Positions 9,300 through 17,970 of a stretch of 42,870 bases of DNA are shown piece by piece. The notes under the pieces are model-generated. The model was not told the origin of the DNA and made no database searches. It saw only the letters and a list, made by a program, of their open reading frames with translations. The DNA comes from Burkholderiales bacterium (GTDB lineage: Bacteria > Pseudomonadota > Gammaproteobacteria > Burkholderiales > SG8-41), in NCBI GenBank assembly GCA_020854035.1, contig JADZGE010000100.1, forward strand, positions 1 through 42,870, in the 5' to 3' direction. Each line of letters begins with the position of its first letter. Position 1 is the stretch's first letter. Position numbers and translations under genes: made by a program.

Positions 9300-9758
9300 T
9301 CACCGGCGCCCTCCCGCATACTGGAGCGCGAACTCCAGTGCCAGCTCGTAGCCCTTCGCGCCCAGGCCGCACACGATACCCACGGCGATATCGGTGAAGT
9401 AGGACCTGTGGCGGAAGGCTTCCCGCGCGAACACGTTCGACAGGTGGACTTCCACGAAGGCAATCCCGACGGCAGCAAGCGCATCGCGCATCGCCACGCT
9501 GGTATGCGTGTAGGCGGCAGGGTTGATGATGATGAAGGTCACTCCCTCGGCGCGCGCCTGCTGGATGCGGTCGACGAGCGCCGCCTCCGAGTTGCTCTGA
9601 AACGCGGCAAAACCCGCGCCGGCTTCACGAGCCCGGCGGCCGAGACGGGAAACAATCGAAGCCAGCGTATCCTTGCCGTAGTGACGGCGCTCCCGCGAAC
9701 CAAGGAGGTTCAGGTTCGGGCCGTTGAGGACGAGGATGTTCTTCTTTCGGGCTGGCAT
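9300..9758 (-). CDS. aroQ: Type II 3-dehydroquinate dehydratase
   Basis: Third step of the shikimate pathway (3-dehydroquinate to 3-dehydroshikimate). The 152-residue protein has GPNLNLLG (13-20), catalytic Tyr27 on the flexible lid (SRERRHYG), N79PAAYTH and the catalytic His105 in EVHLSN, all in family order. It leads the aroQ-accB-accC unit, an association widespread in proteobacteria, and has its own promoter candidate in the 104-base gap before it. Confidence 0.96.
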   Translation of the reverse strand: MPARKKNILVLNGPNLNLLGSRERRHYGKDTLASIVSRLGRRAREAGAGFAAFQSNSEAALVDRIQQARAEGVTFIIINPAAYTHTSVAMRDALAAVGIAFVEVHLSNVFAREAFRHRSYFTDIAVGIVCGLGAKGYELALEFALQYAGGRR

Positions 9759-9814
9759 TTCCGGTGTGACTTTCTGCTCACCCCGTGGTCCTGCTGGTTC
9801 TTAGCGTCTGTTGC

Positions 9815-9856
9815 ATTTTAACCGAAATTACCGAATGTTGGCGATTCTTGCCAACA
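9815..9856 (-). promoter_or_regulatory. Promoter and palindrome upstream of aroQ-accB-accC
   Basis: On the minus strand TAAAAT (9820-9815) is a good -10 box about 57 bases before aroQ; no strong -35 is visible. Just upstream lies a 7-bp perfect palindrome, TGTTGGC-N7-GCCAACA (9836-9856), overlapping the expected -35 zone. It could be an operator, or a hairpin ending tlpA transcripts. No T-run follows it, which slightly favours the operator. Confidence 0.45.
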
Positions 9857-9862
9857 TGTTCC

Positions 9863-10417
9863 TCACAGTAGCGGTTTGATAATGCGTTCCACCTGGGCCT
9901 CGTCGAGCGTCCCGGCGTGTCGCTTGGCTACATTACCACGCCGGTCGAGGACCATCGTGAAGGGCAGCACGCTCGCCCGGTTCCCGGCCTCCCGCATCAG
10001 CGCCATCGTATCGAGCCCGCCGATGAGGAGCGGGTAATTGATACCAAACTCGCTTGCAAATGCCCGGACGGCCTGCGGCTGGTCGATGGCGATCCCGACG
10101 AGCTGGAGCCCCCTGCCCCCGTGCCGGGCCTGGACCCGCACAAACTCCGGAATCTCCTTCCGGCAGGGCGCGCACCACGTGGCCCAGAAATTGACGACGA
10201 GTACCTGCCCGCGCCAATGCTCCAGCGCCCGGGTGCCGCCATCGAGGCTCGGCATCCGGGCCGCCAGCAGGGCCTGCAACGCCGCGGGGTTGCCCGCGCC
10301 GGCGTCGGGAGGTTCGCGCAGCCACCGGTTGACGCCGTAGCCGGCCAACGCGGCGACGGCACCGGCGCCGGCCATGACGACCCAGCGCCGCCGGGACCTG
10401 ACTTGCGGCTCCGGCAT
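9863..10417 (-). CDS. TlpA-family thioredoxin-like protein
   Basis: A 184-residue thiol-disulfide protein anchored by an N-terminal membrane segment (about residues 12-32, after RSRRR). The thioredoxin fold carries NFWATWCAPCRKEIPEF, with the WCAPC redox pair, and a cis-Pro in SVLPFTMV. It acts in the periplasm, probably receiving electrons from the membrane protein DsbD encoded two bases upstream in the same operon. Family members serve cytochrome c maturation, copper-site assembly or general reduction; which one here is not decidable. Confidence 0.9.
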   Translation of the reverse strand: MPEPQVRSRRRWVVMAGAGAVAALAGYGVNRWLREPPDAGAGNPAALQALLAARMPSLDGGTRALEHWRGQVLVVNFWATWCAPCRKEIPEFVRVQARHGGRGLQLVGIAIDQPQAVRAFASEFGINYPLLIGGLDTMALMREAGNRASVLPFTMVLDRRGNVAKRHAGTLDEAQVERIIKPLL

Positions 10418-10419
10418 GG

Positions 10420-12288
10420 TTAGCGAAGCCTCAGGACTTCATCGAGAACCGCGACGAACCGGTCCGCCTTCTGGAATCCGATCACACGCTGGTCCGGAAT
10501 CTCCCGCCCGCTGGCGTCGAAGAACACGATGCCGGGCGGTCCAAACAACCGGAAGCGCTTGAGGAGCGCCGCATGTTCCGGGGTGTTGACGGTTACGTCG
10601 GCCTGCAGGAGCAGCATTTGGGCGAAACGCTGCCGCACCCGCTCGTCGCTGAAGGTGTAGCGCTCCATCTCCTTGCAGGTGACGCACCAGTCCGCATAGA
10701 AATCGAGGAGCGCGGGCTTGCCCGCCCCTGCCACGCGCGCTTCGAGTTCGGCAAGGCTGCCGACTCGCACGAAGGGAGTCGCCGCCCGCTCTCCCGCTCC
10801 GCCCGCCGCGCGCAGCCCCGCCAGCGGCTGCAGGAGATCGCGGCTGCCCGAGAGCGCGCCGACCGCGTAGGCGATGCCCGCGACGAGGGCGATGATCCCG
10901 ACACCTTTCGAGAACCGGTCGAAACCGCGAGCGGCGGGCGGCAGGGGGTCGATGGCCTTCAGGAAAATCCCCGTCAGAACGAGGAGCGCCGCCCACCCGC
11001 CCATCTGTACCGCCACCGGCAACAGGGAGGACACCGTGTAGAGGGCGACCGCCAGGAGCAGCACGCCGAAAAAACGTTTCACCGTTTCCATCCACGGGCC
11101 GGCGCGCGGCAGCAGGGCGCCCGCGGAAGCGCCGACGAGAAGGAGCGGCGCGCCCATGCCGAGCGCCATCACGAAGAGGGCGGAACCGCCCAGCACCACG
11201 TCGCGGGACTGCCCGATATAGATGAGCGCCCCGGCGAGCGGGGCCGCGACGCACGGTCCCACGATGAGCGCGGAAAGGACCCCCATCGAAAACACCCCCG
11301 CCGCCTGGCCGCCATGCAGGCGGTTGCCCGCGGCGGCAAGCCGGCCCTGCAGGGCCACCGGAAGCTGCAGATCGTAGAGGCCGAACATGGCGAGTGCGAG
11401 CACGAGAAAGATCGCGGCGAACGCGGAGAGCACCCACGGATTCTGCAGTGTCGCCGCGAGCATCGCGCCGGACAGGCCGGCCGCAATACCCGCGGCGGCG
11501 TAGGTAAGCGCCATGCCGAGGACGAAGAATGCGGCCATGACGAACCCGCGCGTCCGGGTAACGCGCCCGCCGCCGACGATCATGCCCGAGAGGATCGGCA
11601 GCATCGGCAGCATGCATGGCGTGAACGAGAGCAGCAGCCCGAAGCCGAAAAAACTCGCCACCGTCAGCCAGAACCCGCCTCCGAACACGCTCGCGTAGCG
11701 CGCGTCGTCGGCCCCCGCGCCCGCCGCCTCGGGGATCGCCGCCCGGCCAGCGCTCGCCGCGGCGCCCGCCGCCGCGAGCTTCAGCTCCACGGTCTGCTCC
11801 TGCGGCACGTAGCAGACACCCGCGTCGGCGCATCCCTGCGAGACCGCGGTAAGAACGACGCTCCCCGGCGGCGCGCCGGCAAACTCGAGCGGCAGCACGA
11901 TGTCGAGCGTGCCGCGGTAGGTCTCCACCTCCCCGAAAAACTCGTCGCGGTGCCGCTTGCCCTCGGGCATCCGCGGCGCGCCGAGCTTCGCCTGCGCCGG
12001 CGCCGCCGAAAAACCGAACTTGTCGCGGTAAAGATAGTAGCCCTGCGCGATCTCGTAGCGCACTTCGATCGCGCGCTCGCCCGTGAGCCGCGCCGAGAAC
12101 CGGAACGCCTTGTCGGGCTCGAGCAGGTCGGGCTCCGCGGCGAGCGCGCCGGCAAGCGTGAGAAAGAGGGCGGCGAGGCATCCCAGCAGGAAGCGGGCCG
12201 CGAACGGGCGGCGGCCGGAACGATGGCGCCGAACCACGCGCCCCGCCGGAGTGGGTTTGCCGCCTGCTGAACGATTCCCGGCGGGCAT
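10420..12288 (-). CDS. dsbD: Thiol:disulfide interchange protein DsbD
   Basis: Carries electrons from cytosolic thioredoxin across the inner membrane to periplasmic thiol proteins. 622 residues with all three modules. A signal-like N-terminus (about 30-51) precedes nDsbD with its Cys pair C153/C159 (GCADAGVCY). An eight-helix core holds C225 (FTPCMLP) and C346 (GPCVAAP). A C-terminal thioredoxin domain carries WCVTC (C535/C538). The long basic N-terminus before the signal suggests the true start may be some residues downstream. It is coupled to cutA (three-base gap) and to the TlpA gene. Confidence 0.95.
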   Translation of the reverse strand: MPAGNRSAGGKPTPAGRVVRRHRSGRRPFAARFLLGCLAALFLTLAGALAAEPDLLEPDKAFRFSARLTGERAIEVRYEIAQGYYLYRDKFGFSAAPAQAKLGAPRMPEGKRHRDEFFGEVETYRGTLDIVLPLEFAGAPPGSVVLTAVSQGCADAGVCYVPQEQTVELKLAAAGAAASAGRAAIPEAAGAGADDARYASVFGGGFWLTVASFFGFGLLLSFTPCMLPMLPILSGMIVGGGRVTRTRGFVMAAFFVLGMALTYAAAGIAAGLSGAMLAATLQNPWVLSAFAAIFLVLALAMFGLYDLQLPVALQGRLAAAGNRLHGGQAAGVFSMGVLSALIVGPCVAAPLAGALIYIGQSRDVVLGGSALFVMALGMGAPLLLVGASAGALLPRAGPWMETVKRFFGVLLLAVALYTVSSLLPVAVQMGGWAALLVLTGIFLKAIDPLPPAARGFDRFSKGVGIIALVAGIAYAVGALSGSRDLLQPLAGLRAAGGAGERAATPFVRVGSLAELEARVAGAGKPALLDFYADWCVTCKEMERYTFSDERVRQRFAQMLLLQADVTVNTPEHAALLKRFRLFGPPGIVFFDASGREIPDQRVIGFQKADRFVAVLDEVLRLR

Positions 12289-12291
12289 CGC

Positions 12292-12645
12292 TCACCCGAT
12301 GGAAATGGTGGTGCTCTCGCCCACCCACTGGAGATAACCGGGGAGCCCGCGCGTCACGGAAAGCGCGATGACCTCCGGAACCTCGTAGGGGTGCAGCTCG
12401 CCGATCGCGGCCTCGACCTCCCGGTAAAGAGCGGTGCGAGTCTTGATCAGCACCGGAATCTCCCGCGCCGTTTCCACCGCGCCCCGCCAGCGATAGACCG
12501 ACGTGCACTCGCCCAGCACGTTCACGCACGCCGCGAGACGGCGCTCCACGAGCCCGTGCGCGAGCCTCAGCGCCGCGTCGCGATCCGGCAGGCTGGTCAG
12601 CACGAGAACCACCTCGTCCACGGGCAACACCGTCGTGCGTTGCAT
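12292..12645 (-). CDS. cutA: Divalent-cation tolerance protein CutA
   Basis: Small trimeric PII-like protein, 117 residues, linked genetically to copper/divalent cation tolerance in E. coli; its biochemical role is unclear. The sequence shows the family pattern: VLTSLPDRDAALRLA, LAACVNVLG with the conserved Cys, SVYRWRG, IKT, and HPYEVPEVIAL near residue 85. It is the first gene of the minus-strand cutA-dsbD-tlpA-aroQ-acc run and is divergent from the flavin reductase gene across 70 bases. Confidence 0.94.
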   Translation of the reverse strand: MQRTTVLPVDEVVLVLTSLPDRDAALRLAHGLVERRLAACVNVLGECTSVYRWRGAVETAREIPVLIKTRTALYREVEAAIGELHPYEVPEVIALSVTRGLPGYLQWVGESTTISIG

Positions 12646-12715
12646 GGGGGGATTTTATCCCGAACCCGCGCGGCGGACCCCGCGCGCCGCGCCGCGGGGC
12701 ATAATCGACCCACCT

Positions 12716-13744
12716 ATGTCCCGGCAGGTCACGACAAAGGCGAGCGGGCGGACGTTCACCGTCAGGGACGGGGAGAGCGTGCTCGACGGGGCGCTGCGCG
12801 AAGGCGTCATCATCGCCTACGGTTGCCGCAGCGGGGCGTGCGGCAGTTGCAAGGGACGCGTGCTCGAGGGCGCTGTCGACCCTGGCAGCTACGAGGAGCA
12901 CGCGCTGCCCGCGGGGGAGCGCGCGGCGGGAATGGCGCTCTTCTGCCAGGCGCGGCCGCTTACCGACCTCGTCGTGGACTGCCGCGAGATCGCCGGGGCG
13001 GACGACGTGCAGATCCGCCGGTTGCCGTGCCGGGTACAGCGGCTCGAGCGCATCGCTCCCGAGGTGATGCTGATCCGCCTCAAGCTCCCGTCGAACGAGC
13101 GCCTCCAGTTCCTCGCCGGCCAGTACATCGACATCCTGCCGAAGGAAGGCGGGCGGCGCAGCCTCTCGATGGCGAATCCGCCCCACGACGACGAGCTGCT
13201 GGAGCTGCACCTGCGCAACTACGGCGGACCGTTCAGCCGGCACGTGTTCGGGCGGATGAAGGAGAAGGACATCCTGCGCTTCGAGGGCCCGCTCGGCACC
13301 TTTTTCCTGCGCGAGGGCGGTATGAAGCCGATCCTCTTCGTCGCGGGCGGAACCGGCTTCGCTCCCATCAAGGCGATGATCGAGCATGCGATCCAGGGGC
13401 GCGTCGAGCGGCCGATGACGCTCTACCGCGGCTGCCGCGCGCGCGCCGACTGCTACATGAACGATCTCGCGGAGCGCTGGAACGCCGACCACGGCGTGCG
13501 CTACGTGCCGGTCCTCTCGGAACCGCTGCCCGGCGACGAGTGGACCGGTCGCACGGGCCTCGTGCACCACGCGGTAATCGAGGATCTCCCCGATCTCGGC
13601 GAGTACCAGGCGTACGTGTGCGGCTCGCCCGCGATGGTGGAGGCCGCGCGCCGGGATTTCACCACGCGGTGCGGGCTGCCCGTGGAGGAGTTCTATTCGG
13701 ATTCCTTCACGCCCGCGGGCGGGTTTCCGCGCGCTAGCCAGTAG
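12716..13744 (+). CDS. 2Fe-2S ferredoxin-flavin oxidoreductase (CDP-6-deoxy-delta-3,4-glucoseen reductase-like)
   Basis: A 342-residue NAD(P)H-dependent electron-transfer protein. Residues 1-90 form a plant-type ferredoxin domain with cluster ligands C37, C42, C45 (YGCRSGACGSC) and C77. An FAD-binding beta-barrel with RRSLSMANPP and an NAD(P)-binding domain (VAGGTGFAPIKAM, later YVCGSPAMV) follow. This architecture is shared by AscD/RfbI reductases and oxygenase reductases; no sugar genes or oxygenase components are adjacent, so the partner is unknown. ATG 12716 begins at the ferredoxin domain; the frame is open to 12503, but that part is cutA antisense. A CATAAT sequence lies just upstream as a possible -10. 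Confidence 0.85.
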   Translation: MSRQVTTKASGRTFTVRDGESVLDGALREGVIIAYGCRSGACGSCKGRVLEGAVDPGSYEEHALPAGERAAGMALFCQARPLTDLVVDCREIAGADDVQIRRLPCRVQRLERIAPEVMLIRLKLPSNERLQFLAGQYIDILPKEGGRRSLSMANPPHDDELLELHLRNYGGPFSRHVFGRMKEKDILRFEGPLGTFFLREGGMKPILFVAGGTGFAPIKAMIEHAIQGRVERPMTLYRGCRARADCYMNDLAERWNADHGVRYVPVLSEPLPGDEWTGRTGLVHHAVIEDLPDLGEYQAYVCGSPAMVEAARRDFTTRCGLPVEEFYSDSFTPAGGFPRASQ

Positions 13745-13787
13745 CGACCGGGCAGTAGTAAGGTTGGGGTGAATACCGGCGAACGCC

Positions 13788-14717
13788 TTGTCTCCCACCC
13801 GCCGCTTCGCACTGCTCTCCATCGCCGCCGCGCTTCTCACGATCGCGTTGAAAGCGGCCGCGTGGTGGATCACCGGCTCGGTGGGCCTGCTCTCGGACGC
13901 CCTGGAGGGAACGATCAACCTCGCCGGCGCGCTCGTCATGCTCGCGGCCCTCGGCATCGCCGCGCTGCCGCCCGACGAGCAGCACGCGTACGGCTACTCC
14001 AAGGTCGAGTATTTCTCGAGCGGCATCGAGGGCGGCCTCATCGTGATCGCGGCGCTCGCGATCGCCTGGACCGCGATCGAGCGTCTCCTCGCGCCGCGGC
14101 CGCTGGAGCACGTCGGCGCCGGGCTCGCCGTTTCCGTCGCCGCTTCGCTCGTCAACCTCGCCGTGGCGCGGCGGCTGGCGGGCGCCGCGCGCCGCTATCG
14201 CTCGATCGCGCTGGAAGCCGACGCCCGCCACCTGGCGACGGACGTGTGGACTTCGGCGGGGGTCGTCGCCGGCGTCGCGGCGGCGTGGGCGACGGGCTGG
14301 CAGCGGCTCGATCCCCTGATCGCGCTCGCGGTGGCGGCGCACATCGTGTGCGCGGGCTACCACCTCGTCAGGCGATCGTTCCAGGGCCTGCTCGATCGCG
14401 CGTTGCCGGAGGCGGATCTTGCGCGGCTGAACGAAGTCCTCGAACGCCACCGCGCGCTCGGGATCGACTTCCACGCGGTGCGCACGCGCCAGGCGGGCGC
14501 GCGCTCGTTCGTGTCGCTGCACGTGCTGGTGCCCGGCGAGTGGACCGTCGCGCAGGGACACGACGAAGCACATCGCGTCGAGGAGGAGATCCGCGGCGTG
14601 CTCCCCGGCGCCACCGTCATGACGCACGTCGAGCCGATCGGCTACCCGGAGTCATACCGGGACATCGAGCTCGATAACCGGGCGCCGGCGCGCTACCGAG
14701 CGCAGGGAAGCGGCTGA
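13788..14717 (+). CDS. Cation diffusion facilitator (CDF) metal transporter
   Basis: Inner-membrane metal/H+ antiporter, 309 residues, with six predicted helices and a cytosolic C-terminal domain. Metal-site residues are visible in TM2 (SDALEGTINL: D37, E40, N44) and TM5 (HLATDVWTSAG, HxxxD pair). The C-terminal part ends with histidines typical of the regulatory domain (VMTHVEP). TTG 13788 is the only credible start: an in-frame TGA lies at 13770 and no ATG or GTG lies between. The metal (Zn, Fe or other) cannot be fixed. It is convergent with pilU. Confidence 0.9.
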   Translation: MSPTRRFALLSIAAALLTIALKAAAWWITGSVGLLSDALEGTINLAGALVMLAALGIAALPPDEQHAYGYSKVEYFSSGIEGGLIVIAALAIAWTAIERLLAPRPLEHVGAGLAVSVAASLVNLAVARRLAGAARRYRSIALEADARHLATDVWTSAGVVAGVAAAWATGWQRLDPLIALAVAAHIVCAGYHLVRRSFQGLLDRALPEADLARLNEVLERHRALGIDFHAVRTRQAGARSFVSLHVLVPGEWTVAQGHDEAHRVEEEIRGVLPGATVMTHVEPIGYPESYRDIELDNRAPARYRAQGSG

Positions 14718-14735
14718 CGTTCGCGGTCGCGAACG
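14718..14735. terminator. 8-bp hairpin between CDF gene and pilU
   Basis: CGTTCGCG-GT-CGCGAACG starts directly after the CDF stop codon (14715-14717), 33 bases from the convergent pilU stop. It is perfectly paired, with no T-tract. A bidirectional terminator is the likely role. Confidence 0.5.
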
Positions 14736-14767
14736 GGCGTATCCGGCCCGGCGCGCGGCGTCCGCGG

Positions 14768-15904
14768 TCAGACGATGTTCAGGTGCTCGATCCCCGTCAT
14801 CACGTCCTTCTCTTTCGCCTCCTTGCCCTGCAGCTTGATCATGAGGCGCAGTTCGTTGACCGAATCGGCGTTGCGCAGCGCGTCCTCGTAGCTGATCAGG
14901 CCCTGCTCGTAGAGGTCGAACAGATGCTGGTCGAAGGTCTGCATGCCGAGTTCCCGCGACTTCGCCATGATCTGCTTGATCTCGTGAACCTCGCCCTTGA
15001 AGATGAGATCGGCGATGAGCGGCGAGTTCAGCATGATCTCGACCGCCGCGACGCGCCCCTTGCTGTCCTTCTTCGGAATCAGGCGCTGGGAGACGAGCGC
15101 GCGGATGTTGAGCGAGAGGTCCATGAGGAGCTGGTGGCGCCGCTCCTCGGGGAAGAAGTTGATGATCCGGTCGAGCGCCTGGTTGGCGCTGTTCGCGTGC
15201 AGCGTCGCCATGCACAGGTGCCCGGTTTCCGCGAACGCGATGGCGTAATCCATCGTGTCACGGTCGCGGATCTCCCCGATCAGGATCACGTCGGGCGCCT
15301 GGCGCAGCGTGTTCTTGAGCGCGGCGTGCCACGATTCGGTGTCCACGCCCACTTCGCGCTGGGTTATCACGCAGTTCTTGTGATCGTGCGTGTACTCGAC
15401 CGGGTCCTCGATCGTGATGATGTGGCCGTAGCTGTTCTCGTTGCGGTAACCGATCATCGCGGCGAGCGAGGTGGACTTGCCCGAGCCGGTGCCGCCGACC
15501 ATGATCACCAGGCCGCGCTTGGTCATCACCACGTCCTTCAGCACGGGCGGCAGGTTGAGGTCCTCGAACTTGGGGATCGTCGTGGTGATCGTGCGCATCA
15601 CCATGCCGATCCGGCCCTGCTGCAGGAACGCGTTCACGCGGAAGCGCCCGATCCCGGCCGGCGCGATCGCGAAGTTGCACTCCTTGGTCGCCTCGAATTC
15701 CCCGGCCTGCCTGTCGTTCATCATCGCGCGCGTGAGCTCCGCGGTGTGCTGAGGCGTCAGCGGCTGGTTCGCCACCGGCGTCATCCTGCCGTCGAGCTTG
15801 ATCGCCGGCGGGAAGCCGGAGGTGATGAAGAGGTCGGACGCCTTCTTCGCGACCATCGCGCGCAGCAGGTCGTGCATGAACTTGACTGCCTGGTCTCGCT
15901 CCAT
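14768..15904 (-). CDS. pilU: Type IV pilus retraction ATPase PilU
   Basis: Hexameric cytosolic ATPase that assists PilT in pilus retraction. 378 residues: an N-terminal PAS-like domain, Walker A GGTGSGKST (137-145), Walker B DVILIGEIRD (205-214) with catalytic Glu, and a His-box segment (TLHANSA). The C-terminal extension after the AIRNLI-like region (GMQTFDQHLFDLYEQG) is longer than in PilT, as is usual for PilU. ATG 15904 is the start; the open frame beyond to 16798 is pilT antisense of another frame. pilT lies upstream, separated by a terminator-like hairpin. Confidence 0.93.
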   Translation of the reverse strand: MERDQAVKFMHDLLRAMVAKKASDLFITSGFPPAIKLDGRMTPVANQPLTPQHTAELTRAMMNDRQAGEFEATKECNFAIAPAGIGRFRVNAFLQQGRIGMVMRTITTTIPKFEDLNLPPVLKDVVMTKRGLVIMVGGTGSGKSTSLAAMIGYRNENSYGHIITIEDPVEYTHDHKNCVITQREVGVDTESWHAALKNTLRQAPDVILIGEIRDRDTMDYAIAFAETGHLCMATLHANSANQALDRIINFFPEERRHQLLMDLSLNIRALVSQRLIPKKDSKGRVAAVEIMLNSPLIADLIFKGEVHEIKQIMAKSRELGMQTFDQHLFDLYEQGLISYEDALRNADSVNELRLMIKLQGKEAKEKDVMTGIEHLNIV

Positions 15905-15935
15905 AACGGTTTTCCCCCGAAGTCCACCAGAGGAA

Positions 15936-15957
15936 AATCCCCCTCGGGCGGGGGATT
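15936..15957 (-). terminator. Intrinsic terminator between pilT and pilU
   Basis: Read on the minus strand, AATCCCCC-GCCCGA-GGGGGATT is an 8-bp stem followed by TTCC, giving TTTT across the stem end. It lies within the 56-base pilT-pilU gap, starting four bases after the pilT stop. It probably reduces readthrough into pilU. Confidence 0.6.
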
Positions 15958-15960
15958 CTC

Positions 15961-17001
15961 CTACTTGAAGTTGTCCTTGTTCGCCGCCTTGGCGCGGGCC
16001 TCGTCCACCGACACGACGTTGCGCTTCACCAGGTCCTGCAGGTTCTGGTCGAGCGTCTGCATCCCGTACTGCTGTCCGGTCTGGATGGCGGAATACATCT
16101 GCGCCACCTTGTTCTCGCGAATGAGGTTCCGTATCGCCGGCGTGCCGACCATGATCTCGTGCGCCGCGACCCGGCTCGAGCCGTCCTTGGTCTTCAAGAG
16201 CGTCTGCGAGATCACCGCCCGCAGCGACTCGGAGAGCATCGCCCGCATCATCTCCTTCTCCTCCGCCGGGAAGACGTCGATGATCCGGTCGATCGTCTTC
16301 GCCGCCGAGCTCGTGTGGAGCGTTCCGAAAACGAGGTGCCCGGTTTCGGCGGCGGTCATCGCCAGCCGTATCGTCTCGAGGTCCCGCATCTCGCCGACGA
16401 GGATGATGTCGGGGTCCTCCCGCAGGGCGCTGCGCAGCGCGTTGGCGAAGGACAGCGTGTGCGGGCCGACCTCGCGCTGGTTGATCAGGCACTTCTTCGA
16501 TTCGTGCACGAACTCGATCGGATCCTCGACCGTGAGAATATGGCCGTACTCCTCGTCGTTGATGTAGTTGATCATCGCCGCGAGCGTGGTCGACTTGCCC
16601 GAGCCCGTGGGGCCCGTGACCAGCACCACCCCGCGCGGCTGGTCGGCGATCTCCGTGAACACCTTGGGCGCCTTGAGATCCTCGAGCGAGAGCACCTTCG
16701 AGGGTATGGTCCGGAACACCGCGCCCGCGCCCCGGTGCTGCACGAAGGCGTTCACCCGGAAGCGCGCGAGGTTGGGAATGGCGAACGAGAAGTCGCACTC
16801 GAGGTTTTCCTCGTAGAACTTGCGCTGGCCGTCGTTCATGATGTCGTAGACCATCGCGTGCACGTCCTTGTGCTCGAGCGCCGGGAGGTTGATGCGGCGC
16901 ACGTCGCCATGCACGCGTATCATCGGCGGCAATCCCGCCGAAAGGTGCAGGTCGGAGGCCTTGTTCTTCACCACGAAGGCTAGCAGCTCGGATATGTCCA
17001 T
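15961..17001 (-). CDS. pilT: Type IV pilus retraction ATPase PilT
   Basis: The motor that depolymerises type IV pili for twitching motility and DNA uptake. 346 residues, the usual size: start MDISELLAFVVKNKASDLHLSAG, Walker A GPTGSGKST (130-138), Walker B DIILVGEMRD, His box (TLHTSSA) and the signature AIRNLIRE near residue 288. It is divergent from yggS (117-base gap). Pilus assembly genes are not in the window, which is normal for this locus. Confidence 0.96.
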   Translation of the reverse strand: MDISELLAFVVKNKASDLHLSAGLPPMIRVHGDVRRINLPALEHKDVHAMVYDIMNDGQRKFYEENLECDFSFAIPNLARFRVNAFVQHRGAGAVFRTIPSKVLSLEDLKAPKVFTEIADQPRGVVLVTGPTGSGKSTTLAAMINYINDEEYGHILTVEDPIEFVHESKKCLINQREVGPHTLSFANALRSALREDPDIILVGEMRDLETIRLAMTAAETGHLVFGTLHTSSAAKTIDRIIDVFPAEEKEMMRAMLSESLRAVISQTLLKTKDGSSRVAAHEIMVGTPAIRNLIRENKVAQMYSAIQTGQQYGMQTLDQNLQDLVKRNVVSVDEARAKAANKDNFK

Positions 17002-17117
17002 GTTAGTTTTCCGGGAACGGTGGAAACCACGGGAAGCGACGGGAGCGCGATCACGGCAATCTCGCGCGGGGCGTTGATCTTGCGCTGACTGGCGAGCCGC
17101 TCCGGCCCGCGGAAATT

Positions 17118-17807
17118 ATGGGCACAATCGCCGAGAACTTGCAAGCCGTTCACGAGCGCATCGCGCGCGCCGCCGCCGCCGCCGGCCGCTCGGCGAATGA
17201 CATCGAGCTCGTCGCCGTGAGCAAGACGCTCCCCGCGGCGAGCGTCGAGGCGGCGTACCGCTGCGGCCAGCGCCATTTCGGCGAGAACCAGGCGCAGGAG
17301 GGTGTGGAAAAAGTCACCGCGCTCGCGGCGTTGCCGGGGCTGACCTGGCACTTCATCGGGCCGATTCAGGGCAACAAGACACGCGCCGTCGCGGAGCATT
17401 TTCACTGGGTCCACGGACTCGACCGCGAGCGAATCGCGACGCGCCTCGCCGCGGCGCGCCCCGCCGCGCTGGCGCCGCTCCAGGTATGCATACAGGTGAA
17501 CGTGAGCGGGGAGGCGAGCAAGAGCGGAGTCGCGCCGGGCGGCGAGCTCGCCCTGGCGGAGACGATCGCGCGGCTGCCGCGGCTCGCGCTGCGCGGGCTG
17601 ATGGCGATCCCCGCGCCGCACGCCGGCGAGGCCGCTCAGCGCCGCCAGTTCGCGCTGCTGCGCCGGCTGAAGGAGGCGTTGAACGTCCGCGGTCATGCCC
17701 TCGACACGCTTTCCATGGGCATGTCCGCCGACCTGGAGGCCGCGGTCGCGGAGGGCGCGACCATGGTGCGCGTGGGCACCGCGATCTTCGGCGCGAGAAG
17801 GCGGTGA
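17118..17807 (+). CDS. PLP homeostasis protein, YggS family
   Basis: A 229-residue pyridoxal-phosphate-binding protein with a single-domain alanine-racemase-like barrel; E. coli YggS buffers PLP and affects amino-acid pools. PLP Lys36 is in VAVSKT; HFGENQAQE, HFIGPIQGNK, QVNVSGEASKSG, GLMAIP and SMGMSADLEAAVAEGATMVRVG follow, so the whole family pattern is intact. It heads yggS-proC-yggT-yggU, a conserved proteobacterial order. Confidence 0.94.
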   Translation: MGTIAENLQAVHERIARAAAAAGRSANDIELVAVSKTLPAASVEAAYRCGQRHFGENQAQEGVEKVTALAALPGLTWHFIGPIQGNKTRAVAEHFHWVHGLDRERIATRLAAARPAALAPLQVCIQVNVSGEASKSGVAPGGELALAETIARLPRLALRGLMAIPAPHAGEAAQRRQFALLRRLKEALNVRGHALDTLSMGMSADLEAAVAEGATMVRVGTAIFGARRR

Positions 17808-17817
17808 CCGCAGACCC

Positions 17818-17968
17818 GGGACCGGGAGCCGGGGACGGCGCGGAGAAGCTTCCCGAGCCCCTCACCGGGTGCTGTTACCATAGCTCGCCGCATCCGCTCC
17901 GGTCCCCGGTGCGTGGCCCCTCATCTGCACGAGGTCTCCGGTCCCCAGTCCCCGGTCTCCAGTCCCAG
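17818..17968 (+). repeat. Heptad-repeat gap with complementary halves before proC
   Basis: Five contiguous 7-nt units (GTCTCCG, GTCCCCA, GTCCCCG, GTCTCCA, GTCCCAG; 17934-17968) end three bases before the proC ATG. About 110 bases upstream, 17818-17836 is complementary to 17948-17966 at 15 of 19 positions, so the two sides could pair around a unique core containing CCATAGCTCG. The design matches the yggT and maf/rlmH gaps. Confidence 0.65.
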
Positions 17969-17970
17969 TG

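Noticed and set aside
10439..13957. 1172-codon minus-strand frame
   Set aside because: It spans several real genes on both strands in the wrong frame; composition is the usual GC-driven Arg/Ala/Gly shadow.
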